The notes: generated by a model not told the origin, from the letters alone. A DNA stretch of 64,000 nt from Xanthomonas sontii (GCF_040529055.1 NZ_CP132342.1:2168001-2232000), one strand, 5' to 3'. Counted from the first letter of the stretch, positions 37,673 through 52,571 are shown. Made by a program: numbers and translations.

Positions 37673-39187
37673 ATGGCTAGACTGAAGACATTCGCGAGCG
37701 GAATCCTCTTGAGCGCGGTGTACTGCGCGGCCTACCTGGCCGTGTGGCACTGCTCTCTGGATCAATGGTTCCTGCCGATCGGACTGCGCACCGCAGCACT
37801 GCTGTTTCTCCCGTATCGGCTTTGGCCCTACGTTTTTCTGGGAGACGCGGCGGCGCTGCTGAGCATGCGTGTGCCGATGATCGAGGAGGGCGGGGCAAAT
37901 CCGGTCTGGGTGTACGGCAGCTCGTTCCTGTTGATGCCGGCCTTCTCGCTGCTGCCTTGGGCGGTCCGGCGCAGCCTTCCTGATTTCCGGGTCGAGCAGA
38001 GCTGGCTGCCGCTGATCTGCCTGTGCGCGGCATTGTGGGCAGTGCTCGTCAACAAGGGAGTCAACTGGCTGCTGGGTGGGCCTGCCGCCTATATCAATCT
38101 GGAAAACACGCTGAAGTTCTGGATAGGTTTCTATCTGGGTATCGTCATGTTCGTCTTTCCCGCCCTGCTGTGGGTCAGGCGAGGAGAGGGAGATACAGGC
38201 GAGCGAAGGACGCTGCTGCACAGCGCGGGCGTCGCTGCGTTACTGATGGCCGTCCTGTTCGCTGGGGCAATGCAGGCCGAGGGTGTGCTGCGCCAGTTCG
38301 TTCTGGTTCTGATGATCGCGCCGGCTGTGTGGCTGACGTTCAAGCATGCATGGCGAGGCGCTGCAATCGGTGTTGTGATGGCCAACTTTGCGGTGGCCAT
38401 GTCACTGCCAAAGACCAACTATGCTGGTGCCTACGATGCGGACACATTGCAGGTGCAGTTGTTGGTGGCATTCGCGGTGACTGCGCTCGCTTCGTTAGGC
38501 GCCAGGCTCTCTGTCGCCTTCGACCAGGCGCAACGCTTCGGCTTTGCCGAAAGGCAGGCCCTGCAAGTCGCCCAGGCCAGCTACATGTCGGCCGAGCGCA
38601 CGCTGCGTAACCGCGTGATCGAGTACACCGACATCCATGTGCACATCAACAAGCTGCGCCGCGACATCGCCAGTACGCTGAAGGAGCACGGTCACTACGC
38701 CGCGGCGATGGAAATGAACCGTACCGGGGTGATCCAGGCGCAATTGCTGGACGATTACGTCGCGGCGCTGTATCCGCTGGATATCGAAACCCACGGCCTG
38801 TACGGCGCGCTGAATTCCATCGCCTTCGCCAACGCCTGCGATACCGAGGTCGAGGCGCGCCTGCACGGGGATTCGCGGCGGCTGTCGATCGGGCTGCAGC
38901 TGGCGGCGTATCGCTGCGTGCTCAACGCCATGGAAATCCTGCCCGACGCGGGCCGGCATACGATCACCGCACGAGTCTGGTCGGCACGCGGCAAGCGCGG
39001 CCTGGTGGTGACCGTGGAAGCCGATGCGGCGATGCCGGGCAGCGGCCGCAAGCATCACAGCGCCAACGAGATGGACTGGGAACTGGCCAGCCGCTTGAAG
39101 GCTCATGACGGCACCTGCCGGCGCCGTCATGAGCAAAAGATCAGCTTCCTGATCTCCGAGCCGCTGCAAAAGACCGTTATTTCTTGA
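37673..39187 (+). CDS. MASE1-type membrane protein with degenerate histidine-kinase-like C terminus
   Basis: The 504-residue protein has about eight membrane helices in the first 285 residues, resembling the MASE1 sensor domain (IGLRTAALLFLPYRLWPYVFLGDAAALL; conserved NKGVNWLL). The cytoplasmic part has a helical segment RTLRNRVIEYTDIHVHINKLRRD that looks like a dimerisation domain. A fold resembling a HATPase follows (LQLAAYRCVLNAMEILPDA, like an N-box), but no clear DxGxG or later glycine-rich ATP-lid motif is visible. It is probably a pseudokinase or very divergent UhpB/DesK-type sensor. Its end overlaps the convergent secreted-protein gene by 11 bp. Confidence 0.75.
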   Translation: MARLKTFASGILLSAVYCAAYLAVWHCSLDQWFLPIGLRTAALLFLPYRLWPYVFLGDAAALLSMRVPMIEEGGANPVWVYGSSFLLMPAFSLLPWAVRRSLPDFRVEQSWLPLICLCAALWAVLVNKGVNWLLGGPAAYINLENTLKFWIGFYLGIVMFVFPALLWVRRGEGDTGERRTLLHSAGVAALLMAVLFAGAMQAEGVLRQFVLVLMIAPAVWLTFKHAWRGAAIGVVMANFAVAMSLPKTNYAGAYDADTLQVQLLVAFAVTALASLGARLSVAFDQAQRFGFAERQALQVAQASYMSAERTLRNRVIEYTDIHVHINKLRRDIASTLKEHGHYAAAMEMNRTGVIQAQLLDDYVAALYPLDIETHGLYGALNSIAFANACDTEVEARLHGDSRRLSIGLQLAAYRCVLNAMEILPDAGRHTITARVWSARGKRGLVVTVEADAAMPGSGRKHHSANEMDWELASRLKAHDGTCRRRHEQKISFLISEPLQKTVIS

Positions 39188-39608
39188 TGGTCACGGTCCA
39201 GACGTCGCCGTTGGCGCCGCTGGTCACCTGCACGGTGAAGTAGCGCGCATCGTAGACCACGGTGCCGCGGCTGCTGTCGAAGGTGTCGACGGTGCTCACC
39301 CGATCCACGTCCTTGCCCATCGGCGTCACCCAGGCGGTGTCGCCGACGCGGCCGACCGCACCGCGCACCTGACCGGTGCTGTCGTTGATCTGCAGGTAGG
39401 TCACGCCGTTACGCTCGAACTGATAGATGCGCACCGATGCGTTGGTGGACAGGTTGGTCGCCGCTGGTGCGCTCTCGCCGAAGCCGCGAATGGCGATCGG
39501 CGTACCGACACCGCCGCCCGGACAGCAGCTCTGTGCATAGGCATTGGACGCCAGCGCAGAGCAGAGCACGATGCCCGAGAGTGTCGCGAGTTTAGAAGTT
39601 TTCCACAT
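39177..39608 (-). CDS. Small secreted protein of unknown function
   Basis: The 143-residue product has a signal peptide (MWKTSKLATLSGIVLCSALASNAYA) and a mature part that starts QSCCPGGG. The rest looks beta-rich (ASVRIYQFERNGVTYLQIND, VVYDARYFTVQV), with no known motif. A good ribosome site (AAGGA) lies 8 bp upstream of ATG 39608. A Clp/CRP-type site is about 110 bp upstream. It is convergent with the MASE1 protein gene, with 11 bp overlap. I do not recognise a family. Confidence 0.75.
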   Translation of the reverse strand: MWKTSKLATLSGIVLCSALASNAYAQSCCPGGGVGTPIAIRGFGESAPAATNLSTNASVRIYQFERNGVTYLQINDSTGQVRGAVGRVGDTAWVTPMGKDVDRVSTVDTFDSSRGTVVYDARYFTVQVTSGANGDVWTVTIKK

Positions 39609-39715
39609 AATCAGGTCCTTCCCCGGATGGGGCTTTTTTGCCTGCCGTTCAGGCGATTCCACATTACGCGAATCGCAACAGGCCACTGTTGACAAATAAT
39701 CAATCGATTCATACT

Positions 39716-39731
39716 TGTGATGTGGCTCACG
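39716..39731 (-). promoter_or_regulatory. Clp/CRP-like binding site
   Basis: TGTGA-TGTGGC-TCACG matches the TGTGA-N6-TCACA consensus used by CRP and by the Xanthomonas regulator Clp, with one mismatch at the last base. It lies in an A/T-rich patch about 110 bp upstream of the small secreted protein gene. Confidence 0.55.
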
Positions 39732-40368
39732 CTTATTTTTGCGGAGGAATTCCCGCAAATACGCCGCATCGGCTTGCTCAGGTATGGCCCCAGATCACGC
39801 GCGATTCGCGTCGACCATCCGGCATCGCCGGGGTGTCGGGCGTGGACCTTATTGCAGTTTCCATGCCACACATTGCGGGTATGTCCTCGCGGTGCAGCAG
39901 GGCATGTTGCTGCTGGCGCTTCCGCGTTTGGCACAGCCAAGTGATGCCGAATGCCGCTGTCGATGGCGAGCGCGTTGCATCGTGGGGAAATCTATCGCGC
40001 CGTCGCCCGGCGTGTGTCGAATGCGATCACGAGTCGTGCCGTGTCTGAGATGGCCATCACCGACGTGACCGGATCGGTACAGTCGCTCGGCCCGATGCGC
40101 CCGGATCGCGCGGCGAATGTTTGACGCCTCTGCGTCGCCGTCGGCCGCGATCAGGCGACGCGTCGCTGCAAACGCATGGGTCGAACGGATGACGGCGCGA
40201 GTGCGATGCGTTGCCGAACGGGACGAGGCTTATGGGCGCGCGCTTTGCCGACGCTTCGTCAACGCCGCGTTGATGCCCATCCGATTCCTGCGTCAGCGGT
40301 GTAGCGCCGCACGCCATCGAGACCGACCTGGCGGATATGCGGTCGCGGCGTTGTCTGCGATGAACGCG

Positions 40369-40398
40369 GCGGCGGCGGTGCCGGGACACCGCCGCCGC
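40369..40398 (-). terminator. Strong hairpin after the TBDR at 40405-42789
   Basis: GCGGCGGCGGTG (40369-40380) and CACCGCCGCCGC (40387-40398) form a perfect 12-bp stem with a 6-base loop, 7 bases past the stop on the minus strand. There is no T-run, so it may be a Rho-dependent end or mRNA stabiliser. Confidence 0.55.
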
Positions 40399-40404
40399 AA
40401 TGCA

Positions 40405-42789
<2,385 letters not shown>

Positions 42790-42873
42790 GGGGGAGGCGG
42801 CTCCAGAAGTGGGGGGAGGCGCCGCTGCATGCGCACTCCCCTGTCCCCTGGCGGATGCGACGACGCGACCTAG

Positions 42874-42902
42874 GGATTACCGGTTGATGTCAATGGAGTC
42901 AA
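42874..42902 (-). promoter_or_regulatory. Candidate sigma-70 promoter of the TBDR at 40405-42789
   Basis: On the minus strand TTGACT (42902-42897) and TAATCC (42879-42874) are spaced by 17 bases, about 85-113 bp upstream of the ATG. It is a reasonable housekeeping-type promoter, though the -10 hexamer is imperfect. Confidence 0.45.
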
Positions 42903-42925
42903 TATTCCGTTAAGCCTGATGCCGA

Positions 42926-42941
42926 GGTTGCAATTGCAACC
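42926..42941. promoter_or_regulatory. Perfect 16-bp palindrome GGTTGCAATTGCAACC
   Basis: The sequence is exactly self-complementary and lies about 24 bp upstream of the candidate -35 of the TBDR at 40405-42789. That is the position of an activator site or a distal repressor operator. Its TTGCAA half-sites resemble operators of LacI/GntR-type regulators, but no regulator is encoded nearby. Confidence 0.5.
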
Positions 42942-43170
42942 ACCGCTGCAGGCGTTGCGGCAGCGCCAATCCCGGGATTTTCCGGGCGTGTAGACAAAAT
43001 GCCGGCCATGCGCACGGATGTGGTGCACGCGGCGGTGCCTGCGCGCGGGTGCTGCGGCGTTTTTCGCAGTGCGATGTGAGGGATGCTGGCTGCGCGGCAC
43101 GAGGCGGAGCACGGTGTTGGGCGCGTCGCGGTTGCACGCGGGCAGCATCTCGCGAGCAATGCGTATGGCG

Positions 43171-43335
43171 CTTGTGGGAGCGGCTTCAGCCGCGACGAGT
43201 GAAGCCCAACGCCAGCCGGCACCTTCATGCGTCGGGACTGAAGTCTCTCCCACAAGGACGCCCGATCCATGCGCCGGAGGAGCGGCTTCAGCCGTGCCCC
43301 ATGGAAAGCATCGTGCCGCGGCCGGAGCCGCTCCT
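43171..43335. repeat. Cluster of REP-like elements in alternating orientation
   Basis: CTTGTGGGAGCGGCTTCAGCCGCGACGAG has the palindrome GCGGCTTCAGCCGC at 43180-43193. An inverted copy (GTCGGGACTGAAGTCTCTCCCACAAGG) is at 43231-43257, a third copy (AGCGGCTTCAGCCGT) at 43281-43295, and a partial fourth (GGAGCCGCTCCTGCAAGAAAGC) at 43324-43345. The alternating orientation is that of BIME-type arrays. Confidence 0.7.
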
Positions 43336-43422
43336 GCAAGAAAGCTCAGGCCGGCGAAAACGTCGCAGGCTGGCGAATCTCCAATTCCCAATCCCCAATC
43401 CCCAATCCCCGCCCCAACAACA

Positions 43423-43444
43423 ACGGCCCGGAAACCCGGGCCGT
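43423..43444 (-). terminator. Rho-independent terminator of the TBDR at 43490-45880
   Basis: ACGGCCCGG (43423-43431) and CCGGGCCGT (43436-43444) form a perfect 9-bp stem with a 4-base loop. On the minus strand it is followed by TGTTGTTG, a T-rich though not pure run, 46 bases past the stop codon. Confidence 0.7.
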
Positions 43445-43489
43445 CGTCATGCCGTTCAACGCAGGCGCAATCGATGCCCGCGCGTGCGA

Positions 43490-45880
43490 TCACCAGCGGT
43501 AATTGATCCGCCCGTACACGTAGGCGCCGTTGAAACCGTACGGCGAGTAGTTGCTGTACGGGAGCATGCCGTAGGTGGAGTTGATCAGGTTGGCGGTCTT
43601 GTCCGGGTACTGATCGAACACGTTGTCCGCGCCCAGCGTCAGCGTCCAGTTCGTGCTCGGCTTGAAGCTGGCCGAGGCGTCGACCACCCAGTCCGCGCCG
43701 TAGGTCTGGTCGCGGGCGGCGGTGGCCGAATTGCGCACGGTGAACTCGCCGTAGCGGGTGGCGGCCAGGCTCAGGTCCCACTTCGGCAGCTTCCAGGTGC
43801 CGCTGAGGATCAGCTTGTCCTTCGGGTAGCTGTCCTCCAGGCGGCCGATCTCGTCGCGGCCCAGCGTGGTCTGGGTCGAGCCGATCGCGGCCAGCGCCTG
43901 CGGCTGGGTCACCGCATGGGTGATGTCGGTCTTGCTGTAGCCGTAGCTGGCGGTGAGGTCCAGCGTGCTGGCCGCCAGCGGGATGCTGTAGGTGCCGACC
44001 ACGTCGACGCCGCGGGTGCGGGTGTCGGCGGCGTTGCTGAAGTAGCGCACGCTGGTGACGTTGCTGTAGCCGAGCTGGCGCAGTTTGCCCAGCACCGCCG
44101 CATCGTTGAGGTTGGACGACAGCAGGATGCGGTCGTCGATCTCGATCTGGTACGCGTCCACGGTCAGGTACAGGCGCTCGACCGGCTGCAGCACCAGGCC
44201 CAGGCTGTAGGACAGCGAGGTCTCGGCCTTCAGCGGCGCGGCACCCAGCGCCTGGGCCACGGCGCTGTTCACCGGGAAGGTGCCGGATTCGAAGAAGCTG
44301 CCGTTGATGTAGCTGCTGGTCACCGCCTGGTACTGCTGCTGCGCCAGCGACGGCGCGCGGAAGCCGCTGGCGACGGTGCCGCGCAGCGCCACCTTGTCGG
44401 AGAACGCGTAGCGCGCCGACAGCTTGCCGGAGGTCTTGCTGCCGAAATCCGAGTAGTCCTCGTAGCGGCCGGTGAGGCCGGCGGAGAACTTGTCGGTGAG
44501 GTCGGCTTCCAGCCCCGCGTACACCGCGTAGTTGTGGCGGTCCGAATGCACCGCGTTGAGCGGCGCGAAGCCGGCGAACCCCTGCGCGCCGCCGGTGGTG
44601 CCGGTGTACGAGGCCGGCTCGCCGGGCGACTGGTTCCACTTCTCCTGGCGGTACTCGGCGCCGAAGGACAGCGTCACCGGATAGGCCAGGCCCCATTCCA
44701 GCGGCTGGGTGAAGTCGGCGTTGACCGCGTTCTGGGTGTACTCCAGTGCGCCGTCGTAGAAGCGCCGCGGGCTGTCCACGCCGAGGCTGTAGTTGATGCT
44801 GTTGGCGGTGTGGAAGTCGACCTTGTTGTAGCCGTAGTTGTAGCTGACGTCCCAGGCGAAGCCGCCGGCGGTGCTGCCCTTCAGGCCGGCGACCAGCGAG
44901 CGGTCCTTGGAGTACTGCTCGATCTGCGGCACGTAGCCGTCGGGATAGACCTGCGCCAGCAGCGCGGTCTGGCCGTTGTGGTTGCGCGAGCGGTAGAACG
45001 CGAACGAGGTGATGTCGCGGTTGCTGGCGATCGCGGTCGCGTAGCCGGTGAGGTTGTCGCTGAAGCGGAACTCGCCGTTGGCCGAGACCGCGGTGGCGTC
45101 GACCTTGGGGTCGCCGTAGACGAAGGTGGTCTGGCCGATGCCGGGATAGTTGCCGGTGTTCGGCGCGGTGCCCTGGTAGGGACCGGCGCGGTTGGTGGCG
45201 TCCTGCTGGCTGATCTGCCCGGCCACGTGCAGGCTGCCGCGGCCGTCGCCGAAGCCGACCCCGGCGTCGCCGGAGAGCTGCGACTTGGCGCCGTCGCCGG
45301 CCGAGTACTTGCCGTGCTCCACGGCCAGGCTGCCGCCTTCGCCGGCGCCCTTGAGCACGATGTTGACCACGCCGGCGATGGCGTCGGAGCCGTACTGCGC
45401 CGAGGCGCCGTCGCGCAGCACTTCCACCCGCTCGATCGCGGCGATCGGGATCGCGTTGAGATCCACCGCCGAGGCGCCGCGGCCGATGGTGCCGTTGACG
45501 TTGATCATCGCCGAGGTGTGGCGGCGCTTTCCGTTGACCAGCACCAGCACCTGGTCGGGCGAGAGCCCGCGCAACTGCGCCGGGCGGATGCCGCTGGTGC
45601 CGTCGGTCAGCGCCGGGCGCGGGAAGTTCAGCGAGGGCAGGGCGCGCGACAGCGCGGTGGCCAGTTCCGAGGTGCCGGTGGCCTGCAGTGCCTCTGGGGT
45701 GATGATGTCGATCGGCGATTGCGACTCGGCGACGGTGCGGTCGCTGACGCGGGTGCCGGTGACGATGACCGTATCCAATGTGCTGGGCGTGCTCGGCGCG
45801 TCGGACGCGGTCTGGGCGAAGGAGGGGGCGGCGAGGGCGGCGAGCACGGCGCTCGCCAGCAGCGACAACGGACGGTTCAT
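43490..45880 (-). CDS. TonB-dependent receptor, paralogue 2 of a three-gene array
   Basis: The 796-residue TBDR has signal peptide MNRPLSLLASAVLAALAAPSFAQ, TonB-box-like LDTVIVTGTRVSDRT and a plug with RGLSPDQVLVLVNGKRRHTS, GRGASAVDLNAIPIAAIERV and GASAQYGSDAIAGVVN. The barrel ends YVYGRINYRW. The plug is almost identical in pattern to paralogue 1, while the extracellular loops differ in length and sequence, suggesting related but different ligands. A terminator follows and an 8-bp inverted repeat lies upstream, so it is probably transcribed on its own. Confidence 0.94.
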   Translation of the reverse strand: MNRPLSLLASAVLAALAAPSFAQTASDAPSTPSTLDTVIVTGTRVSDRTVAESQSPIDIITPEALQATGTSELATALSRALPSLNFPRPALTDGTSGIRPAQLRGLSPDQVLVLVNGKRRHTSAMINVNGTIGRGASAVDLNAIPIAAIERVEVLRDGASAQYGSDAIAGVVNIVLKGAGEGGSLAVEHGKYSAGDGAKSQLSGDAGVGFGDGRGSLHVAGQISQQDATNRAGPYQGTAPNTGNYPGIGQTTFVYGDPKVDATAVSANGEFRFSDNLTGYATAIASNRDITSFAFYRSRNHNGQTALLAQVYPDGYVPQIEQYSKDRSLVAGLKGSTAGGFAWDVSYNYGYNKVDFHTANSINYSLGVDSPRRFYDGALEYTQNAVNADFTQPLEWGLAYPVTLSFGAEYRQEKWNQSPGEPASYTGTTGGAQGFAGFAPLNAVHSDRHNYAVYAGLEADLTDKFSAGLTGRYEDYSDFGSKTSGKLSARYAFSDKVALRGTVASGFRAPSLAQQQYQAVTSSYINGSFFESGTFPVNSAVAQALGAAPLKAETSLSYSLGLVLQPVERLYLTVDAYQIEIDDRILLSSNLNDAAVLGKLRQLGYSNVTSVRYFSNAADTRTRGVDVVGTYSIPLAASTLDLTASYGYSKTDITHAVTQPQALAAIGSTQTTLGRDEIGRLEDSYPKDKLILSGTWKLPKWDLSLAATRYGEFTVRNSATAARDQTYGADWVVDASASFKPSTNWTLTLGADNVFDQYPDKTANLINSTYGMLPYSNYSPYGFNGAYVYGRINYRW

Positions 45881-46192
45881 AAAAACTCCAGCAGGTGCCG
45901 AAACGGCAGGCGGGGCGTGCGGCGACCGGCAGGGCCGGCAGGCCGCGTCCTCAGGGATGTCTAATTATTTTTTAACATGCGTGCTGCGTCGCAGGATGCA
46001 AGCGCATGTTCTTATTCCATTGCGTTCTAAGGGGCGGCAAAACGCCGCGCGCCGCCGTCCGCAATGGGGAGGCACGCACAATGTCCTGGTAGCGTCCGCG
46101 CCCACCGGGACAGCGGCGGCATAGGCCTGTCGTCTGCGCGAGTCGCGCGTGGCGGACGTCGTCGCCATCGCGGCGACGCCCGCCAGGGTCGC
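45881..46192. other. Intergenic region between TBDR paralogues 2 and 3
   Basis: These 312 bases contain the leader of paralogue 2, the AACATGCG inverted repeat and an A/T-rich promoter-like patch near 45960. I see no gene. Confidence 0.6.
45974..46010. promoter_or_regulatory. Inverted repeat AACATGCG-N21-CGCATGTT
   Basis: Perfect 8-bp arms (45974-45981 and 46003-46010) flank 21 bases that themselves contain CTGCG-T-CGCAG. The dyad lies 94-130 bp upstream of the TBDR at 43490-45880, next to an A/T-rich patch (TAATTATTTTTTAAC). It could be an operator or a leader hairpin. Confidence 0.4.
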
Positions 46193-48583
<2,391 letters not shown>

Positions 48584-48680
48584 CGGGCGGAGACTCCTGG
48601 CTGGGGGATTGGCGCGGGTCTGGCGATTTCCGGTGGGGCGGGGTGGATGCTGCGGTGCAGCGTTTGCCATCGAATTGAAA

Positions 48681-48715
48681 TCCGTTTTTCACATGGGCGC
48701 GTATACAAAAACGGA
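48681..48715. promoter_or_regulatory. Inverted repeat TCCGTTTTT-N17-AAAAACGGA
   Basis: Perfect 9-bp arms (48681-48689 and 48707-48715) lie 98-132 bp upstream of the TBDR at 46193-48583 and 121-155 bp upstream of the divergent ABC-F gene. The spacer contains GTATAC. It may be an operator for either gene. Confidence 0.45.
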
Positions 48716-48835
48716 CCTGGGTCGGGTTTTCGCGGCGGCCCGCGCGCCGCCTCGGACCGCGCCGCGTCGCCGCCCCGGGTGGGCCGGGACGGGCGAAGCG
48801 GCTACACTTCCGCCTCGCTAGCCGAGTGCCCTGCC

Positions 48836-50695
<1,860 letters not shown>

Positions 50696-51187
50696 GCCGC
50701 GGTGGATCTCGCCATTGCCGGTGTGCGCCGGCGAGCACGGACGATCCACGTCGAGCTGACGGTTCCTTCTCCCTGCGGGACCATGGCCCCCTTTTCGGGG
50801 GAAGGTGCCCCAAAGGGGCGGATGAGGTGCGGGTGCCTGGGGAGTCGTAGTGGCCGGCCGTGCGTGCCGGCGTACCCTCACCCCAACCCCTCTCCCGGTG
50901 GGAGAGGGCTTCAATCGCTTCTTCACGCCGCTCCAGGCCAAGCCGGAACGTGAGCCGGCGTACCCGGTGTGGGAGCGGCTTCAGCCCCGACGCCGCATCG
51001 CCTCAGCCAACGGCAAGTCCCACCTGCATCACCTGCGCCAGCGCCCAGGGCTGCGCGCGCGCTTGCCCCACGAGGACGCTTCTGGCGACAGTGGCAGGCC
51101 GTGCCCGACGCAATCGTGCGCGCCGGACATGCCGTGCAGGATGAGGACGACGCATCCGCCGACGCGCGCGGCGCCGGCCCGTGCCGC
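50696..51187. other. Repeat-containing intergenic region
   Basis: About 490 bases without a credible gene. They hold two separated halves of the MITE-like element of 24131-24609 (GGGGAAGGTGCCCCAAAGG...GGATGAGG near 50798-50826, and ACCCTCACCCCAACCCCTCT at 50875-50894). A REP-like GGAGCGGCTTCAGCCCCGAC follows at 50972-50991. The last 190 bases show nothing recognisable. Confidence 0.6.
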
Positions 51188-51484
51188 TCAGGCGGCGGCG
51201 CTGGCCACGACCAGCAGACCGCCGGCGATCGCCGCCCAGTCCAGCGGCGTGCGCGAGCGCAGGCTCTGCAGCGAGGGGCGGGCGGTCGGCGTCGGCCGCA
51301 GGCTGGCCTTCAGCGCCATCAGCGCCAGGCCAGCGGCGCTGAGCGCCCAATGCCATTCGCTGGCGCCGCCGCGCAGGAAGTAGGCCAGATGCAGCACACA
51401 CAGGCAGCCCAGGACGGCTGCCAGCACGACGTCACGCGAGACCAGGCCCGGACGGGCGGTCAGGACAGCACGGTTCATCAGCAT
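51188..51484 (-). CDS. Small integral membrane protein, unknown function
   Basis: The 98-residue product has three hydrophobic stretches: VVLAAVLGCLCVLHLAYFL (about 19-37), WALSAAGLALMALKA (46-60) and DWAAIAGGLLVVASAA (82-97). The start MLMNRAVL is at 51484, with a GGGGAAAC ribosome-site-like sequence. An alternative ATG is at 51478. I do not recognise a family. It ends only two residues after the third helix, so the last helix could serve as a tail anchor. Confidence 0.55.
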   Translation of the reverse strand: MLMNRAVLTARPGLVSRDVVLAAVLGCLCVLHLAYFLRGGASEWHWALSAAGLALMALKASLRPTPTARPSLQSLRSRTPLDWAAIAGGLLVVASAAA

Positions 51485-51683
51485 GTTTCCCCGAAACGGT
51501 CAGCGCCATCCCCGGCGCACAGTGCGACTGCGACCAGGATCATATTTCGGGCCTGCCCGGCCGCCAAGCGGCAGTGCACAAATTCTTCACATTACTGTCA
51601 GGCCTTGCTGGTAGGCGAAGCAAGGTGCGTGCCGGCGTGTGCCCAAGCCCTCCCGGCGCCCAATGCGGCGGCAGCGGTGTCGC

Positions 51684-52562
51684 TCAGTCGGCCGGTGCGG
51701 CCTGCTCGGCCAGCAACCACTCGCGCAAGCGCCGGGCGGCGTCGCTCTCCGCGCGCGAGCGCAGCCGGGTCAGCCAGTAGCGGCCCAGGTCGATGCGGGT
51801 GCTGAACGGACAGACCAACCGCCCGGCATCCAGGTCCTGGGCGAACAGCCGCAGCGGCAGCAAGGCCACGCCGTGGCCGGCCGCGGCGATGCTGGCCAGG
51901 GTCAGCGAGGCATCGCAGATCGGGCCGCCGGCCTGCACCTCGGGCGCGCCGGCGGCCTGCAGCCAGCGCGGCCATTCGTCCAGCCGATAGGAACGCAGCA
52001 GGGTGGTCCTGGTGAGGTCGGCGGGCGTGCGCAGCAGCGGCGCCAGTGCCGGCGCGCACACCGGCGCGAACGGCGCGCCCAGGATCGACGTGGCGTGCTG
52101 GCCCTGCCAGTCGCCATCCCCGAAACGGATCGCCAGGTCCAGGCCTTCGCCGGCCAGGTCGACGCGGTTGTTGTGGGTGTACACGCGCAGTTCGATATCC
52201 GGGTGTGCGGCGTGGAAGGCGTCCAGCCGCGGCAGCAGCCAGCCCACCGCGAAGGTGCCGACCACGCCCACGCTCAGCGTCTCGCGATAGCGGCCGCCGG
52301 CGAAGCGCTGCAGCGTCCCGGCGATGCGGTCGAAGGCCTCGGTCAGCACCGGATGCAGGCGCAGGCCTTCGTCGGTCAGGGCCACGCCGCGCGGCAGGCG
52401 CTGGAACAGCACCACGCCCAGGCGCGCCTCCAATTGTTTGATCTGATGGCTGAGCGCGGCCTGGGTCACGCACAGCTCGGCGGCGGCACGGGTCAGGTTC
52501 TGGTGCCGCGCCGCGGCCTCGAAGGCACGCAGGGCGTTCAACGGCAGATGCGGACGGATCAT
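51684..52562 (-). CDS. ampR: LysR-family regulator of beta-lactamase (AmpR-like)
   Basis: The 292-residue regulator has an N-terminal winged HTH (LNALRAFEAAARHQNLTRAAAELCVTQAALSHQIKQLE) with the AmpR-like PLNALRAFEAAARH opening. The LysR effector domain follows (YRETLSVGVVGTFAVGWLLPRL, LRVYTHNNRVDLAGEGLDLAIRFGDG). The divergent arrangement with a class A beta-lactamase, 98 bp apart, is that of ampR-blaL2 in Stenotrophomonas and ampR-bla in Xanthomonas. AmpR responds to muropeptides released during cell-wall recycling; that response here is inferred. Confidence 0.9.
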   Translation of the reverse strand: MIRPHLPLNALRAFEAAARHQNLTRAAAELCVTQAALSHQIKQLEARLGVVLFQRLPRGVALTDEGLRLHPVLTEAFDRIAGTLQRFAGGRYRETLSVGVVGTFAVGWLLPRLDAFHAAHPDIELRVYTHNNRVDLAGEGLDLAIRFGDGDWQGQHATSILGAPFAPVCAPALAPLLRTPADLTRTTLLRSYRLDEWPRWLQAAGAPEVQAGGPICDASLTLASIAAAGHGVALLPLRLFAQDLDAGRLVCPFSTRIDLGRYWLTRLRSRAESDAARRLREWLLAEQAAPAD

Positions 52563-52571
52563 CGCCAGGTA

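Larger units (their letters stand above)
39609..40404. other. Long intergenic region without recognised gene
   Basis: About 800 bases lie between the secreted-protein start and the TBDR stop. The first 180 bases are A/T-richer and hold the Clp-like site. The remainder shows no coding frame with plausible composition. A terminator-like hairpin sits at the right end (40369-40398). Confidence 0.55.
42790..43489. other. Repeat-rich intergenic region between TBDR paralogues
   Basis: These 700 bases have no gene. From left to right they hold the promoter and palindrome of the left TBDR, REP-like GCGGCTTCAGCCGC elements in both orientations (43171-43295), a GGGATT-type repeat in complement (43376-43410), and the terminator of the right TBDR (43423-43444). 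Confidence 0.7.

Noticed and set aside
39609..40404. A gene in the 800-bp gap before the TBDR array
   Set aside because: Open frames of about 110-136 codons exist in several frames, but none shows a plausible start, ribosome site or protein-like composition.
50850..51383. Plus-strand frame of 177 codons after the ABC-F gene
   Set aside because: Its first third is coded by known intergenic repeats and the rest is Arg/Pro/Ala-rich without a recognisable domain; it also overlaps the more plausible membrane protein on the other strand.
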